This document shows positions 45,240 through 57,100 of a DNA stretch of 64,000 bases, in pieces; the first letter of the stretch is position 1; the number at the start of each line of letters is the position of its first letter. The translations under genes were made by a program, and so were the position numbers. The stretch lies in assembly GCA_907165275.2 (NCBI GenBank), contig OU015661.1, positions 503,501 to 567,500 on the forward strand. Reading direction: 5' to 3'. This stretch comes from Zygaena filipendulae (lineage: Eukaryota > Arthropoda > Insecta > Lepidoptera > Zygaenidae). The notes below the pieces were generated by a model. The model ran no database searches and was not told the DNA's origin. It worked only from the letters and a program-made list of their open reading frames with translations.

Positions 45240-47500
45240 GGCGTGTGCGGCGGCTCGGTGCTGAAGTAGGGCGCGGTGTGCGGCTGCAGCAGCGTGCGGC
45301 ACACGGCGCACACCCGCGCGGGGGCGCAGGGGGTGCCGGGGGCGGTGGGCGCGCTAGTCGGGCGTGTGCGGCGGCTCGGTGCTGAAGTAGGGCGCGGTGT
45401 GCGGCTGCAGCAGCGTGCGGCACACGGCGCACACCCGCGCGGGGGCGCAGGGGGTGCCGGGGGCGGCGGGCGCGCTAGTCGGGCGTGTGCGGCGGCTCGG
45501 TGCTGAAGTAGGGCGCGGTGTGCGGCTGCAGCAGCGTGCGGCACACGGCGCACACCCGCGCGGGGGCGCAGGGGGTGCCGGGGGCGGCGGGCGCGCTAGT
45601 CGGGCGTGTGCGGCGGCTCGGTGCTGAAGTAGGGCGCGGTGTGCGGCTGCAGCAGCGTGCGGCACACGGCGCACACCCGCGCGGGGGCGCAGGGGGTGCC
45701 GGGGGCGGCGGGCGCGCTAGTCGGGCGTGTGCGGCGGCTCGGTGCTGAAGTAGGGCGCGGTGTGCGGCTGCAGCAGCGTGCGGCACACGGCGCACACCCG
45801 CGCGGGGGCGCAGGGGGTGCCGGGGGCGGCGGGCGCGCTAGTCGGGCGTGTGCGGCGGCTCGGTGCTGAAGTAGGGCGCGGTGTGCGGCTGCAGCAGCGT
45901 GCGGCACACGGCGCACACCCGCGCGGGGGCGCAGGGGGTGCCGGGGGCGGCGGGCGCGCTAGTCGGGCGTGTGCGGCGGCTCGGTGCTGAAGTAGGGCGC
46001 GGTGTGCGGCTGCAGCAGCGTGCGGCACACGGCGCACACCCGCGCGGGGGCGCAGGGGGTGCCGGGGGCGGCGGGCGCGCTAGTCGGGCGAGTGCGGCGG
46101 CTCGGTGCTGAAGTAGGGCGCGGTGTGCGGCTGCAGCAGCGTGCGGCACACGGCGCACACCCGCGCGGGGGCGCAGGGGGTGCCGGGGGCGGCGGGCGCG
46201 CTAGTCGGGCGTGTGCGGCGGCTCGGTGCTGAAGTAGGGCGCGGTGTGCGGCTGCAGCAGCGTGCGGCACACGGCGCACACCCGCGCGGGGGCGCAGGGG
46301 GTGCCGGGGGCGGCGGGCGCGCTAGTCGGGCGTGTGCGGCGGCTCGGTGCTGAAGTAGGGCGCGGTGTGCGGCTGCAGCAGCGTGCGGCACACGGCGCAC
46401 ACCCGCGCGGGGGCGCAGGGGGTGCCGGGGGCGGCGGGCGCGCTAGTCGGGCGTGTGCGGCGGCTCGGTGCTGAAGTAGGGCGCGGTGTGCGGCTGCAGC
46501 AGCGTGCGGCACACGGCGCACACCCGCGCGGGGGCGCAGGGGGTGCCGGGGGCGGCGGGCGCGCTAGTCGGGCGTGTGCGGCGGCTCGGTGCTGAAGTAG
46601 GGCGCGGTGTGTGGCTGCAGCAGCGTGCGGCACACGGCGCACACCCGCGCGGGGGCGCAGGGGGTGCCGGGGGCGGCGGGCGCGCTAGTCGGGCGTGTGC
46701 GGCGGCTCGGTGCTGAAGTAGGGCGCGGTGTGCGGCTGCAGCAGCGTGCGGCACACGGCGCACACCCGCGCGGGGGCGCAGGGGGTGCCGGGGGCGGCGG
46801 GCGCGCTAGTCGGGCGTGTGCGGCGGCTCGGTGCTGAAGTAGGGCGCGGTGTGCGGCTGCAGCAGCGTGCGGCACACGGCGCACACCCGCGCGGGGGCGC
46901 AGGGGGTGCCGGGGGCGGCGGGCGCGCTAGTCGGGCGTGTGCGGCGGCTCGGTGCTGAAGTAGGGCGCGGTGTGCGGCTGCAGCAGCGTGCGGCACACGG
47001 CGCACACCCGCGCGGGGGCGCAGGGGGTGCCGGGGGCGGCGGGCGCGCTAGTCGGGCGTGTGCGGCGGCTCGGTGCTGAAGTAGGGCGCGGTGTGCGGCT
47101 GCAGCAGCGTGCGGCACACGGCGCACACCCGCGCGGGGGCGCAGGGGGTGCCGGGGGCGGCGGGCGCGCTAGTCGGGCGTGTGCGGCGGCTCGGTGCTGA
47201 AGTAGGGCGCGGTGTGTGGCTGCAGCAGCGTGCGGCACACGGCGCACACCCGCGCGGGGGCGCAGGGGGTGCCGGGGGCGGCGGGCGCGCTAGTCGGGCG
47301 TGTGCGGCGGCTCGGTGCTGAAGTAGGGCGCGGTGTGCGGCTGCAGCAGCGTGCGGCACACGGCGCACACCCGCGCGGGGGCGCAGGGGGTGCCGGGGGC
47401 GGCGGGCGCGCTAGTCGGGCGTGTGCGGCGGCTCGGTGCTGAAGTAGGGCGCGGTGTGCGGCTGCAGCAGCGTGCGGCACACGGCGCACACCCGCGCGGG
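45240..47500 (-). repeat. 121-bp tandem array, 19 units, duplicating the Rabaptin-5 stop-codon region
   Basis: Units recur at exact 121-bp spacing, for example gtgcggctgcagcagcgtgc at 45275, 45396 and on to 47453. The unit nearest the gene (47411-47500) is the real end of exon 15. The others repeat the coding sequence from PARVCAVC through the TAG, plus about 30 bp of GC-rich 3' sequence. Few differences exist: gtgtgtggctg variants at about 46609 and 47214 (605 bp, or five units, apart), gggcgagtgcgg near 46087 and ggcggtgggcgc near 45341. This indicates recent expansion. Long open frames in it are artefacts. Confidence 0.95.
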
Positions 47501-48130
47501 GGCGCGGCGGGGCCCGCTCGCCACCGCGTGCGACACGCACGACGAGCAGAAGATGCGCCCGCAGTGCCGGCAGTGCACCTGCGCCACGAATGACAGAAAC
47601 ACGTTTTGTGAGAAGCGGCCGACGTTCGCGGCTTACGCTATATCCGGCCAATAGTGTGAACAACGCAGAAATGTGCAAAATAAAGTTACTATAATAATAT
47701 TTCTGTTGGCTGAATACCTACATACCTACATCACCTTTTGCATGTTGTTTTAGCCTATTATAGGAAATACCCTAACAATGCTTTCCACACATTTGTACGT
47801 TGTAATTTGTAAGCTGGTGTATTTCTGTTGGCTGAATAAATTAATAAATAAATCATGAAAGTCGACTCTGAGTGCGGCGGTTAGACCGTTAGAGTGTGTT
47901 CCCCCCAGCGGGTGCAGGGTGCAGGGTGCGGGAGGTGCAGGGTGCGGGGGGTGCAGGGTGCAGGGTGCGGGGGGTGCAGGGTTCAGGGTGCAGGGTGCGG
48001 GGGGTGCAGGCTCGCTCACCTTCTTCTTGTGGTGCAGCAGCGGCGCGCGGCAGGCGGGGCACTCGCTCACGTCCTCGTCGTGCTGCCACCGCACCTCGGT
48101 CTCCGCCTCGCGGATGCGCTCCAGCTGCAC
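47411..48130 (-). CDS. Rbpn-5: Rabaptin-5 exons 14-15: FYVE-type finger
   Basis: Residues 522-613. The FYVE signature is visible: WQHD at 536-539 (the WxxD motif), Cys545/548, Lys-rich KKKVHCRHCG with Cys561/564, Cys569/572, and the RVC motif with Cys589/592. That is eight Cys in four CxxC pairs. FYVE domains bind phosphatidylinositol-3-phosphate on early endosomes. The basic motif here is KKVHCR rather than RRHHCR, so binding is plausible but not certain. Intron 14 (47579-48019) contains a GGTGCAGGGTGCGG tandem run (47895-48015) next to the exon 14 donor. Confidence 0.88.
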
Positions 48131-51100
48131 CTGCGCGGCGCGAGCACGAGCACCGTCAGCAGTGACACCAGCCAACCACGCAGACACACACGCACATACA
48201 CACAGATGTACTCGATCCCACACTAAGGGCGAGACTATTGCCATGGATGTGGCCAATCCTCAACCTCGGGTCCAGCTGAAAGTCAGCACTATGACTTCGC
48301 AACAATCTATATGCTGGGGCCCTCTTTTTGCATGTAAGGTATTTTGAAATTTAAGATTATTTTTATTTTTTGGTTTTAATTTTATATTTTAATGTTTATT
48401 TTTTTAATTCAAATAAAATAAAATCTCTTTCAAGTGAAACTGACGGCTGAGGAGTCTCCTTATCGACCGTAGCTCTAGGATACTGTGAAGGACTGTCATT
48501 TTATGGATGCTGTCGTAATTATTGTAATTGTTTTCAATAAAACGGTTCGACGTCGCCGCCGTCCTGGCAGAGGCCCCCACCTGCAGCGACTGCGAGAGCC
48601 GCACGAAGTCCTGCTGCACCTTCTCGCTGTTGTCCAGCTCCTGCTGCAGCACGGACACGCGCGCGCGCAGCTCCGCGCCCTCCGCCTGCAGCCGCTTCTG
48701 GAGACGACATCAAACATATCCGGATATTTTTTTTTTATTTTAAGTAAAACTGCTGCAACAGCCCGCTTGGCTTAGGGAGTAAACTGGAGAACGCGTTAGG
48801 AAAAGCTAGATTGAAGCTGTTTTTAAGTCAACTTAAAACGAGTATATATCCTCAAAGTGTATGTTGGACTGAAGCTGACCTTGTCCTCGAGCAGGGTCTC
48901 GATCATGTCTCCCGAGGAGCGCAGCTTGTCGGCCAGCTCCTTCATCTGCTCGCGCTCCGTCTGCAGCAGGTCCAGCTGTTCCCTGACAATCACACGCATA
49001 CAATGAGCATTGACTGCTCTCACCAGAGGTGGATAACAGGAACAGATGTGGACCGCGGCGTGTGACAATTTGCGCCATTTAGTTTGTGACAAGTTCGCTA
49101 GGAACGTCACGTGGTCACGGAAAATAGTACAATCAAAAGTCCAATTTTTCGTCGACGTCTGTTACCACCACAAAGAAATATCTTCATTGTTTCAATTATC
49201 TTAATTTATTCGGAAAATTAAGTGAGCAATAAACGAGCCGATCATAGATTTTCACATATGGGACATGGGGGCGCGTCGGCGGCCAGCTCCAGCAGCTGCG
49301 CACACAGCTCCTGCCCGTGCCCCTGCGACCCGCCCCCACCTGGCCTGCTGCAGCTGCCGGTGCACGTCGGTCAGCAGCTGCTGCTGGCGGTGCGCGTCGG
49401 CGGCCAGCTCCAGCAGCTGCGCACACAGCTCCTGCCCGTGCCCCTGCGACCCGCCCCCACCTGGCCTGCTGCAGCTGCCGGTGCACGTCGGTCAGCAGCT
49501 GCTGCTGGCGGTGCGCGTCGGCGGCCAGCTCCAGCAGCTGCGCACACAGCTCCTGCCCGTGCCCCTGCGACCCGCCCCCACCTGGCCTGCTGCAGCTGCC
49601 GGTGCACGTCGGTCAGCAGCTGCTGCTGGCGGTGCGCGTCGGCGGCCAGCTCCAGCAGCTGCTCACACAGCTCCTGCCCGTGCCCCTGCGACCCGCCCCC
49701 ACCTGGCCTGCTGCAGCTGCCGGTGCACGTCGGTCAGCAGCTGCTGCTGGCGGTGCGCGTCGGCGGCCAGCTCCAGCAGCTGCGCACACAGCTCCTGCCC
49801 GTGCCCCTGCGACCCGCGCCCACCTGGCCTGCTGCAGCTGCCGGTGCACGTCGGTCAGCAGCTGCTGCTGGCGGTGCGCGTCGGCGGCCAGCTCCAGCAG
49901 CTGCGCACACAGCTCCTGCCCGTGCCCCTGCGACCCGCCCCCACCTGGCCTGCTGCAGCTGCCGGTGCACGTCGGTCAGCAGCTGCTGCTGGCGGTGCGC
50001 GTCGGCGGCCAGCTCCAGCAGCTGCGCACACAGCTCCTGCCCGTGCCCCTGCGACCCGCGCCCACCTGGCCTGCTGCAGCTGCCGGTGCACGTCGGTCAG
50101 CAGCTGCTGCTGGCGGTGCGCGTCGGCGGCCAGCTCCAGCAGCTGCGCACACAGCTCCTGCCCGTGCCCCTGCGACCCGCCCCCACCTGGCCTGCTGCAG
50201 CTGCCGGTGCACGTCGGTCAGCAGCTGCTGCTGGCGGTGCGCGTCGGCGGCCAGCTCCAGCAGCTGCGCACACAGCTCCTGCCCGTGCCCCTGCGACCCG
50301 CGCCCACCTGGCCTGCTGCAGCTGCCGGTGCACGTCGGTCAGCAGCTGCTGCTGGCGGTGCGCGTCGGCGGCCAGCTCCAGCAGCTGCGCACACAGCTCC
50401 TGCCCGTGCCCCTGCGACCCGCCCCCACCTGGCCTGCTGCAGCTGCCGGTGCACGTCGGTCAGCAGCTGCTGCTGGCGGTGCGCGTCGGCGGCCAGCTCC
50501 AGCAGCTGCGCACACAGCTCCTGCCCGTGCCCCTGCGACCCGCGCCCACCTGGCCTGCTGCAGCTGCCGGTGCACGTCGGTCAGCAGCTGCTGCTGGCGG
50601 TGCGCGTCGGCGGCCAGCTCCAGCAGCTGCGCACACAGCTCCTGCCCGTGCCCCTGCGACCCGCGCCCACCTGGCCTGCTGCAGCTGCCGGTGCACGTCG
50701 GTCAGCAGCTGCTGCTGGCGGTGCGCGTCGGCGGCCAGCTCCAGCAGCTGCGCGCGCAGCTCCTGCTCGTCATGCAGCGCGCGCTCGCGGCCCACCTGGC
50801 AGCAGATCAGCTGCTCGCGCACCCGCAGCGCGTACTCCTGCAACTCCTGCCCGGCCCGACAGACACAAGTTAACAACCGACGCCGCGGGAACAACTACAG
50901 CCGGCCGTTGGTAATGGCGGTTACCATCGGCGGTTACCCATAAAATATGGTAGCTGTGCTTTGACACGTTCCCTGTCTAATGACTCCGGGGTCATGTTTG
51001 TGCCGAACATACACGTGTATGACTCCGGCCGCTGCCCTGGAGTCATACACTAGCAATAAACTCTACGTTGTTTTATTTTTATTCTCATGCCCATGACTCC

Positions 51101-54100
51101 TTACTGAGTCGTGAAGTTTTTTTTGAAGAGAGCAATAGTTTTTCGACTCGTATCACCACCATATTCTCGATCTTTTTTGTCATCGCGAATTCTTAGTCAG
51201 AGTGATTTTTAACCATTCCGTGATTCGTCAAATCAAATCAAATCAAATATACTTTATTGCACACACACTAGAAGACAATATTTACAAAAACACAGAAACA
51301 TATTATGGATACGTACAATGAGGCGACCTATATTGCTGAAAGCAATTTTTTCATTTAAATTTTTTAACCTCCTCCTTTCGTCCTGGACTGGTACAGACTG
51401 AGTCCTCACCTCGAGCCCGTCGGGCAGGTCGATGACGTCGTTCTGCAGCTCCGCCGAGTGCTTCGTGTACAGCCCCATCAGCGCCGCGTTGTCGCGCTCC
51501 AGGCTGGGCACAACACACGCACGTCGGGGGACGTTTGAACGTGTTTCGGAAATGATTCGCAAAACTATGTAATGGCATAAACTATTGGAAAAGGCACTGT
51601 AATAAAATTTAAACTTCTATACTTAGTTATTATAAAAGTGAAAGTTTGTTCAATTACGCCAGAACGGCTGAACAGAATTGGATGGAATTTGGCACAGAGA
51701 TAGACATAGGGCATAGAATAAGACATAGGGTACTTTTATCCCGGAATTATCGCGGGAACTGAAAAATTAACGCGGGTAAAATTAGTACATATTATCAGTT
51801 TCCAAGAATTTTTTTACTTTTCCACGCCGTAACTATCCAACCGATTATCAAGAAATTTGGCACACAGGGTTACAGGAAAAGGACCACCACTTTTTATCCC
51901 AAAATTCTACCGGGAACTCTGAAATAAACACGAGTTATGCCTTATTTTTATTTTATTTTTTTATTTTATTTTGATGGAATTATGAAATGTATACACGTCA
52001 TCAGAAGTGCGAAAAAGGAAATAGGGTATTATTTTTTTCGGAGCTCCGAAATTGACACGTAAACAGCTAGAAACAATAATAAAACAGTCGGCTGCCTCAA
52101 TGAGTCACAAACAACGAGTAGAAGCTAAGTACCTATCTAGTTTCCCCTGCAGCGTCTCCCTGTCGACGGTGAGCCTGGTGACGTGGTGCAGCGCGCGCTG
52201 CGTGTCCGCGGCCGCGGCGCCGGCGCGCGCCTCCAGCGCTGCGCGCGCCTCGCCCACCGCGCCGCGCAGCCGCTGCAGCTGCTGGTCGCGCGCGGCCCGC
52301 TCGGCGCGCCACTCGCGCACCGTCTCGTCGTGCAGCGAGCGCACGCCCTCCAGCTCGGCGGTGGCCTGCGCGAGCGCGCGTGCGCCGGGTCAATATACCG
52401 CCCCGGGTGCCCCAGCCGCGCCCCGCAGCGCCCCTGTACCCCGCCCCGCCCCGCCCCGGCACGTACCAGCGCGTGCGTCGGGTCAATATACCGCCCCGGG
52501 TGCCCCAGCCGCGCCCCGCAGCGCCCCTGTACCCCGCCCCGCCCCGCCCCGGCACGTACCAGCGCGTGCGCCGGGTCAATATACCGCCCCGGGTGCCCCA
52601 GCCGCGCCCCGCAGCGCCCCTGTACCCCGCCCCGCCCCGGCACGTACCAGCGCGTGCGTCGGGTCAATATACCGCCCCGGGTGCCCCAGCCGCGCCCCGC
52701 AGCGCCCCTGTACCCCGCCCCGCCCCGCCCCGGCACGTACCAGCGCGTGCGTCGGGTCAATATACCGCCCCGGGTGCCCCAGCCGCGCCCCGCAGCGCCC
52801 CTGTACCCCGCCCCGCCCCGCCCCGGCACGTACCAGCGCGTGCGCCGGGTCAATATACCGCCCCGGGTGCCCCAGCCGCGCCCCGCACCGCCCCTGTACC
52901 CCGCCCCGCCCCGCCCCGGCACGTACCAGCGCGTGCGTCGGGTCAATATACCGCCCCGGGTGCCCCAGCCGCGCCCCGCAGCGCCCCTGTACCCCGCCCC
53001 GCCCCGCCCCGGCACGTACCAGCGCGTGCGTCGGGTCAATATACCGCCCCGGGTGCCCCAGCCGCGCCCCGCAGCGCCCCTGTACCCCGCCCCGCCCCGC
53101 CCCGGCACGTACCAGCGCGTGCGTCGGGTCAATATACCGCCCCGGGTGCCCCAGCCGCGCCCCGCAGCGCCCCTGTACCCCGCCCCGGCACGTACCAGCG
53201 CGAGCGCGGTGTCCAGCACGCGGCCCCGCGCGCCCGCCTCCTCGGCGCGCCGCTGCTCGCTCACCAGCTGCTCCTCGTAGTTGGCACACATGGAGCACGC
53301 GCGCCCGCTCCCACCACCGCCAGCGACGCCACCACCAGCGCCGCCCTCCGCTGCAACACAACACAACACAGCACACGCTCATTACACGAGAGAGGCAAGT
53401 GACAACTACAACCAAGATACTTTAAATACGCCCGAGCGTTAATTTCGGAGATCCCACGCGTATTCAAAGATAAAAGTACTGTGGCGACCCCTACGCCAGA
53501 AGTCATGAACCACAACGAAGCGACGAGTACTGGTTATATGGAAGTCCTGAATCGCGCTAACGAAGTTATTACACTTCGCTGCATATATACGACCTCCGAC
53601 GATCAACAGTCGGAGCCGCGGTTCCCCGGGCATACCACCTCGCCCGGCGGGAAGCTTCTCCTTCGGTGGCGGTCGAGACATACCATCTCGATACTCTATA
53701 TTTTTTTCTTTACCTACCCTTGACAACATGTACTATGCAAATTTGTAGTTTCACTCGCGTTAATTTCGGATTTCCCGTGGGAAATCAGGGATAAAAAAAT
53801 TTACGACCTTTAAGTGAACGTACCGGACGTGTCCGGTTTGCCGTCCCCCACGCCTCGGGAGGCGGAGTCCGAGGCCGAAGCCGATATCGTTTTCTGAAAA
53901 AAGAAAATGGTTTGGTTATTTATTGGTGTGAAGGATCAATCTTATGACTCTCTACTGTTATGACTTTATAAGCATCACCAAACGCATTTTGTTGCGACAC
54001 GCTTGCTACATTTGTTATTGCATAATATTTTCTTATCTCTTTCTTATCTTCGAATAAAGTTGATTTCATTTCCTTTCGCCTTTTTGCAGATCTTGAAAGT

Positions 54101-57100
54101 TGACTGGCAGAGAATGCCACAATGGCATTAAGTCCCCATCTTGTACCATGTTGTGCAAAAATTTTAAATAAATAAATACATTATTGGAAGTGAAGACGAA
54201 ATCTTGTCAACGACGAACGAAAGTAACAGACAAAAACCAACGACAACTTCGCCAAAGGCTCATGCATGCTATTCGTCGTCACGAACTTGGAGTATATTAT
54301 TTTAAACTCAAGATTTAAACGTAGAACCTTAACTAACATTATACGTGCGAAGTGAGTATTTTTCGTTGTTACCTTTTATTTATTTATTTGGAAGACCAGC
54401 AGCACAATGGGGATGTGGACTACTTTTGAAAATTAAAATTCTATTAGAAAATAAAAAAACAATAGACATGTATTTTTTGCTTTTTCAAATAAATTAAAAT
54501 ATACAGAGACAAACCGCATTAAAGTTTAGGGTGAGGGGGTCGTGACGTCACTAACCGCTAAAACCGCCATACAAACTGTCAGAATAGTGACGTCACGCGA
54601 AATTTCAACTCAATATATCACCGTTATTTTTTGATTACGTAAGAAAAGAAAAAATACGTGTCCAATATTTTTTAATAATCTACAAGACGGACTAAAAAAT
54701 AAAAATTAGTCAACATGCCTATTATAATTGGTAATATTCAAAATGTAAATACAACAAAAATGCTAATGATTTCACGCCTAAACTGCTCAACCGCTCATCA
54801 CGAAATTTTGCATACACGTCGTCAGGGGTAACGAGAAGGACATGGGGTACTTTTCACCCCGGAATTAACGAGGGAACGCCGAAACTATTGTATTGTATAA
54901 AACACGTTTTGGATACTAGAAAACAATTTTTTTCGTGCTCTCTCTTCCACTCCACACTCTCTCTCACTCTCCCCACTCACCAGCGCCTGCTGCAGCTGCG
55001 CGTCCGTGTCCCGCAGCTTGGTCTTCAGCGCCGCTATCTCCGTCTCCCTCTGCTGCACTACGCACCGCATCAACTCCTCCTCCTCGGCGTTCTGGCGGTC
55101 ACATCACACACACACAGCCGATATCAGCAACCTCTCATAAACCAACCTTTTGCCGACACTCCAACGCGACGCCGTATTTCAGTCTCAACTCTCACGTTTA
55201 ACTAAAGAATTGAATGGAAAACTTTATCAGGCCTTAGAACAAAGGCACATAAAGTTTAAAATAATCTCTTCCAAACGTCTACTACTTTGACAACTTTCGT
55301 CTTGTTTAGCGATAATTTGAGAGATTTCTTCCACCTGTCAGCAGAATACAAGAAAGTGGTATACCATTAAGTCTGACGACGTACAGTGTTAATTGTATAG
55401 CTACTAATTAAAAAAACACCTGTTCAAGTGCTCATAAACAAGTCAAAATCAAATCGAAGGATAGTTTCTATTTTTCAATATTTTACACATTTTACAAAGA
55501 GTTTCGCCTATTGCTAAGATGTGGACAAAACTGATCTTGTCTTACTGTTAATTTTTGTAATGTTAACTGTATTTCAACTTGTGTCTGTTTTTTCTCCAAT
55601 AAATAAAAATGTAAATAAAAGAGCCAAGCAACTCCTCTAGTGACTAAGCCTAGTGAGTGGAAATATTGCATACTATCGCAGCTAGCCACACTGGCATCGC
55701 ATGGTGACAAACTACCAACCTAGGCGCGTCGCTTGCAGTGTGGCAATTCGTCTGTTCACTAAGATCAGTCACTCAGTGCTGTAGTTTGCCTCGTGGCAGT
55801 AAGCGAAGCTCTTTGTAGTGTGGTCTTGGCCTTGGCCTTACGCTTTTTATCTAGGTGGGGAACAGCACGTCGAATAATGAACACAGTGGCAATACCTTTC
55901 TGCTGGCCTGCTGCTGCTCGGCGTCCGGGTCGGCGGCCAGCCGGCGCGCCAGCGAGCGCACTAGCGTGCCGGGCGCCAGCGACGCCTCCTGCCAAGCGGC
56001 GCGCGCTTACACACACGCCCCATTGCGAGGACATCCCTACCACCACCACAACCACCACCACCACTACCAACAACAGTGGTGGATTCAACAACAGGCTGGG
56101 ACGGCGCGGTAGATTTTAGAAACAACAATTTTGAGACCAAAATGGCACCCAAGAACTATTCTCTTGTCTATGTCTATCTTAAGTATGGCTGGGTTTTTTC
56201 TAGATAACTAACACATCGAGTTACAATCCTACTAATTACACAACGTTAGGTATACGAGTTACAATAAGCATAAGCACAAAATTGTAGAAGTCGTGTGAGT
56301 TGATGTGGTAAAATTTGAATAGTCAACTGGGGGACAAATGTTTAAATCCATCACTGACCAGCACTTCTGAACTACCACTGGCCTGGCACTACGCATTATA
56401 GGGGTAACATAAACTCGTTTAAACAGAACCACTTTTAAAGTTGAATGTTATTGCTATTTTCGAAATCGATGCAGTGCGATCGTTCCCGCACAGCAGTCGA
56501 GGGTTGTGATAACGACGCGCGACGCACAAAATACACGCGGCGGACGACGTGTTGCACGCGATAAGAGTTAGGCTCGGGGCACACACGACGCAAAATTATA
56601 TCAACAAACTAGCGGTTGCCTGTTTATCGGTTCGAACATTTCATTAGTTATGATTTGGAATAATTTCGTACTAACTATAGCTGTTCCCCGCGATTTCACC
56701 CGCGATTAGTTCGGAATTGCCGCGGAAATTCCGGGATAAAAAGTACAGCATGTCCTTCCCTGTACCCCTGACAATGTGTATGCAAAATTTCATGATGATC
56801 GGTTGAGCCGTTGAGGCGTGAAAGCGTTACAAACAAACAATCTCGATTTAGTAAGGATTATTATCAAAGAACACTTTTTACGATGATCGCATGAAAATCT
56901 ACCAGATGAAGTCAGTAAGTACGCGACGTTCAGTTCGACTTCTTACCTCTACAAGTTTTAGACTCGCTTTTTTGCTCGGTATAGGGCAAAATCGGCGATT
57001 AGTGATGCAATTAAATTAATCAGTTACCTCGCATAAAATCCTAAACACATGCACAATGCACATTATCTGATTTGAAACAGGTTAATTTATAAAATCTATT

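Noticed and set aside
45064..47678. Repeated 76- and 106-codon frames
   Set aside because: Shadows of the 121-bp array; only the frame ending at 47411 is the gene.
49222..50943. Plus-strand frames of 518-573 codons
   Set aside because: They are the antisense of the 121-bp array of Rabaptin-5 exon 11 and give a low-complexity repeat with no family resemblance.
52052..53425. Frames of 279-457 codons on both strands
   Set aside because: Artefacts of the ~93-bp GC-rich repeat that fills intron 8; the real coding parts are exon 8 and exon 9 only.
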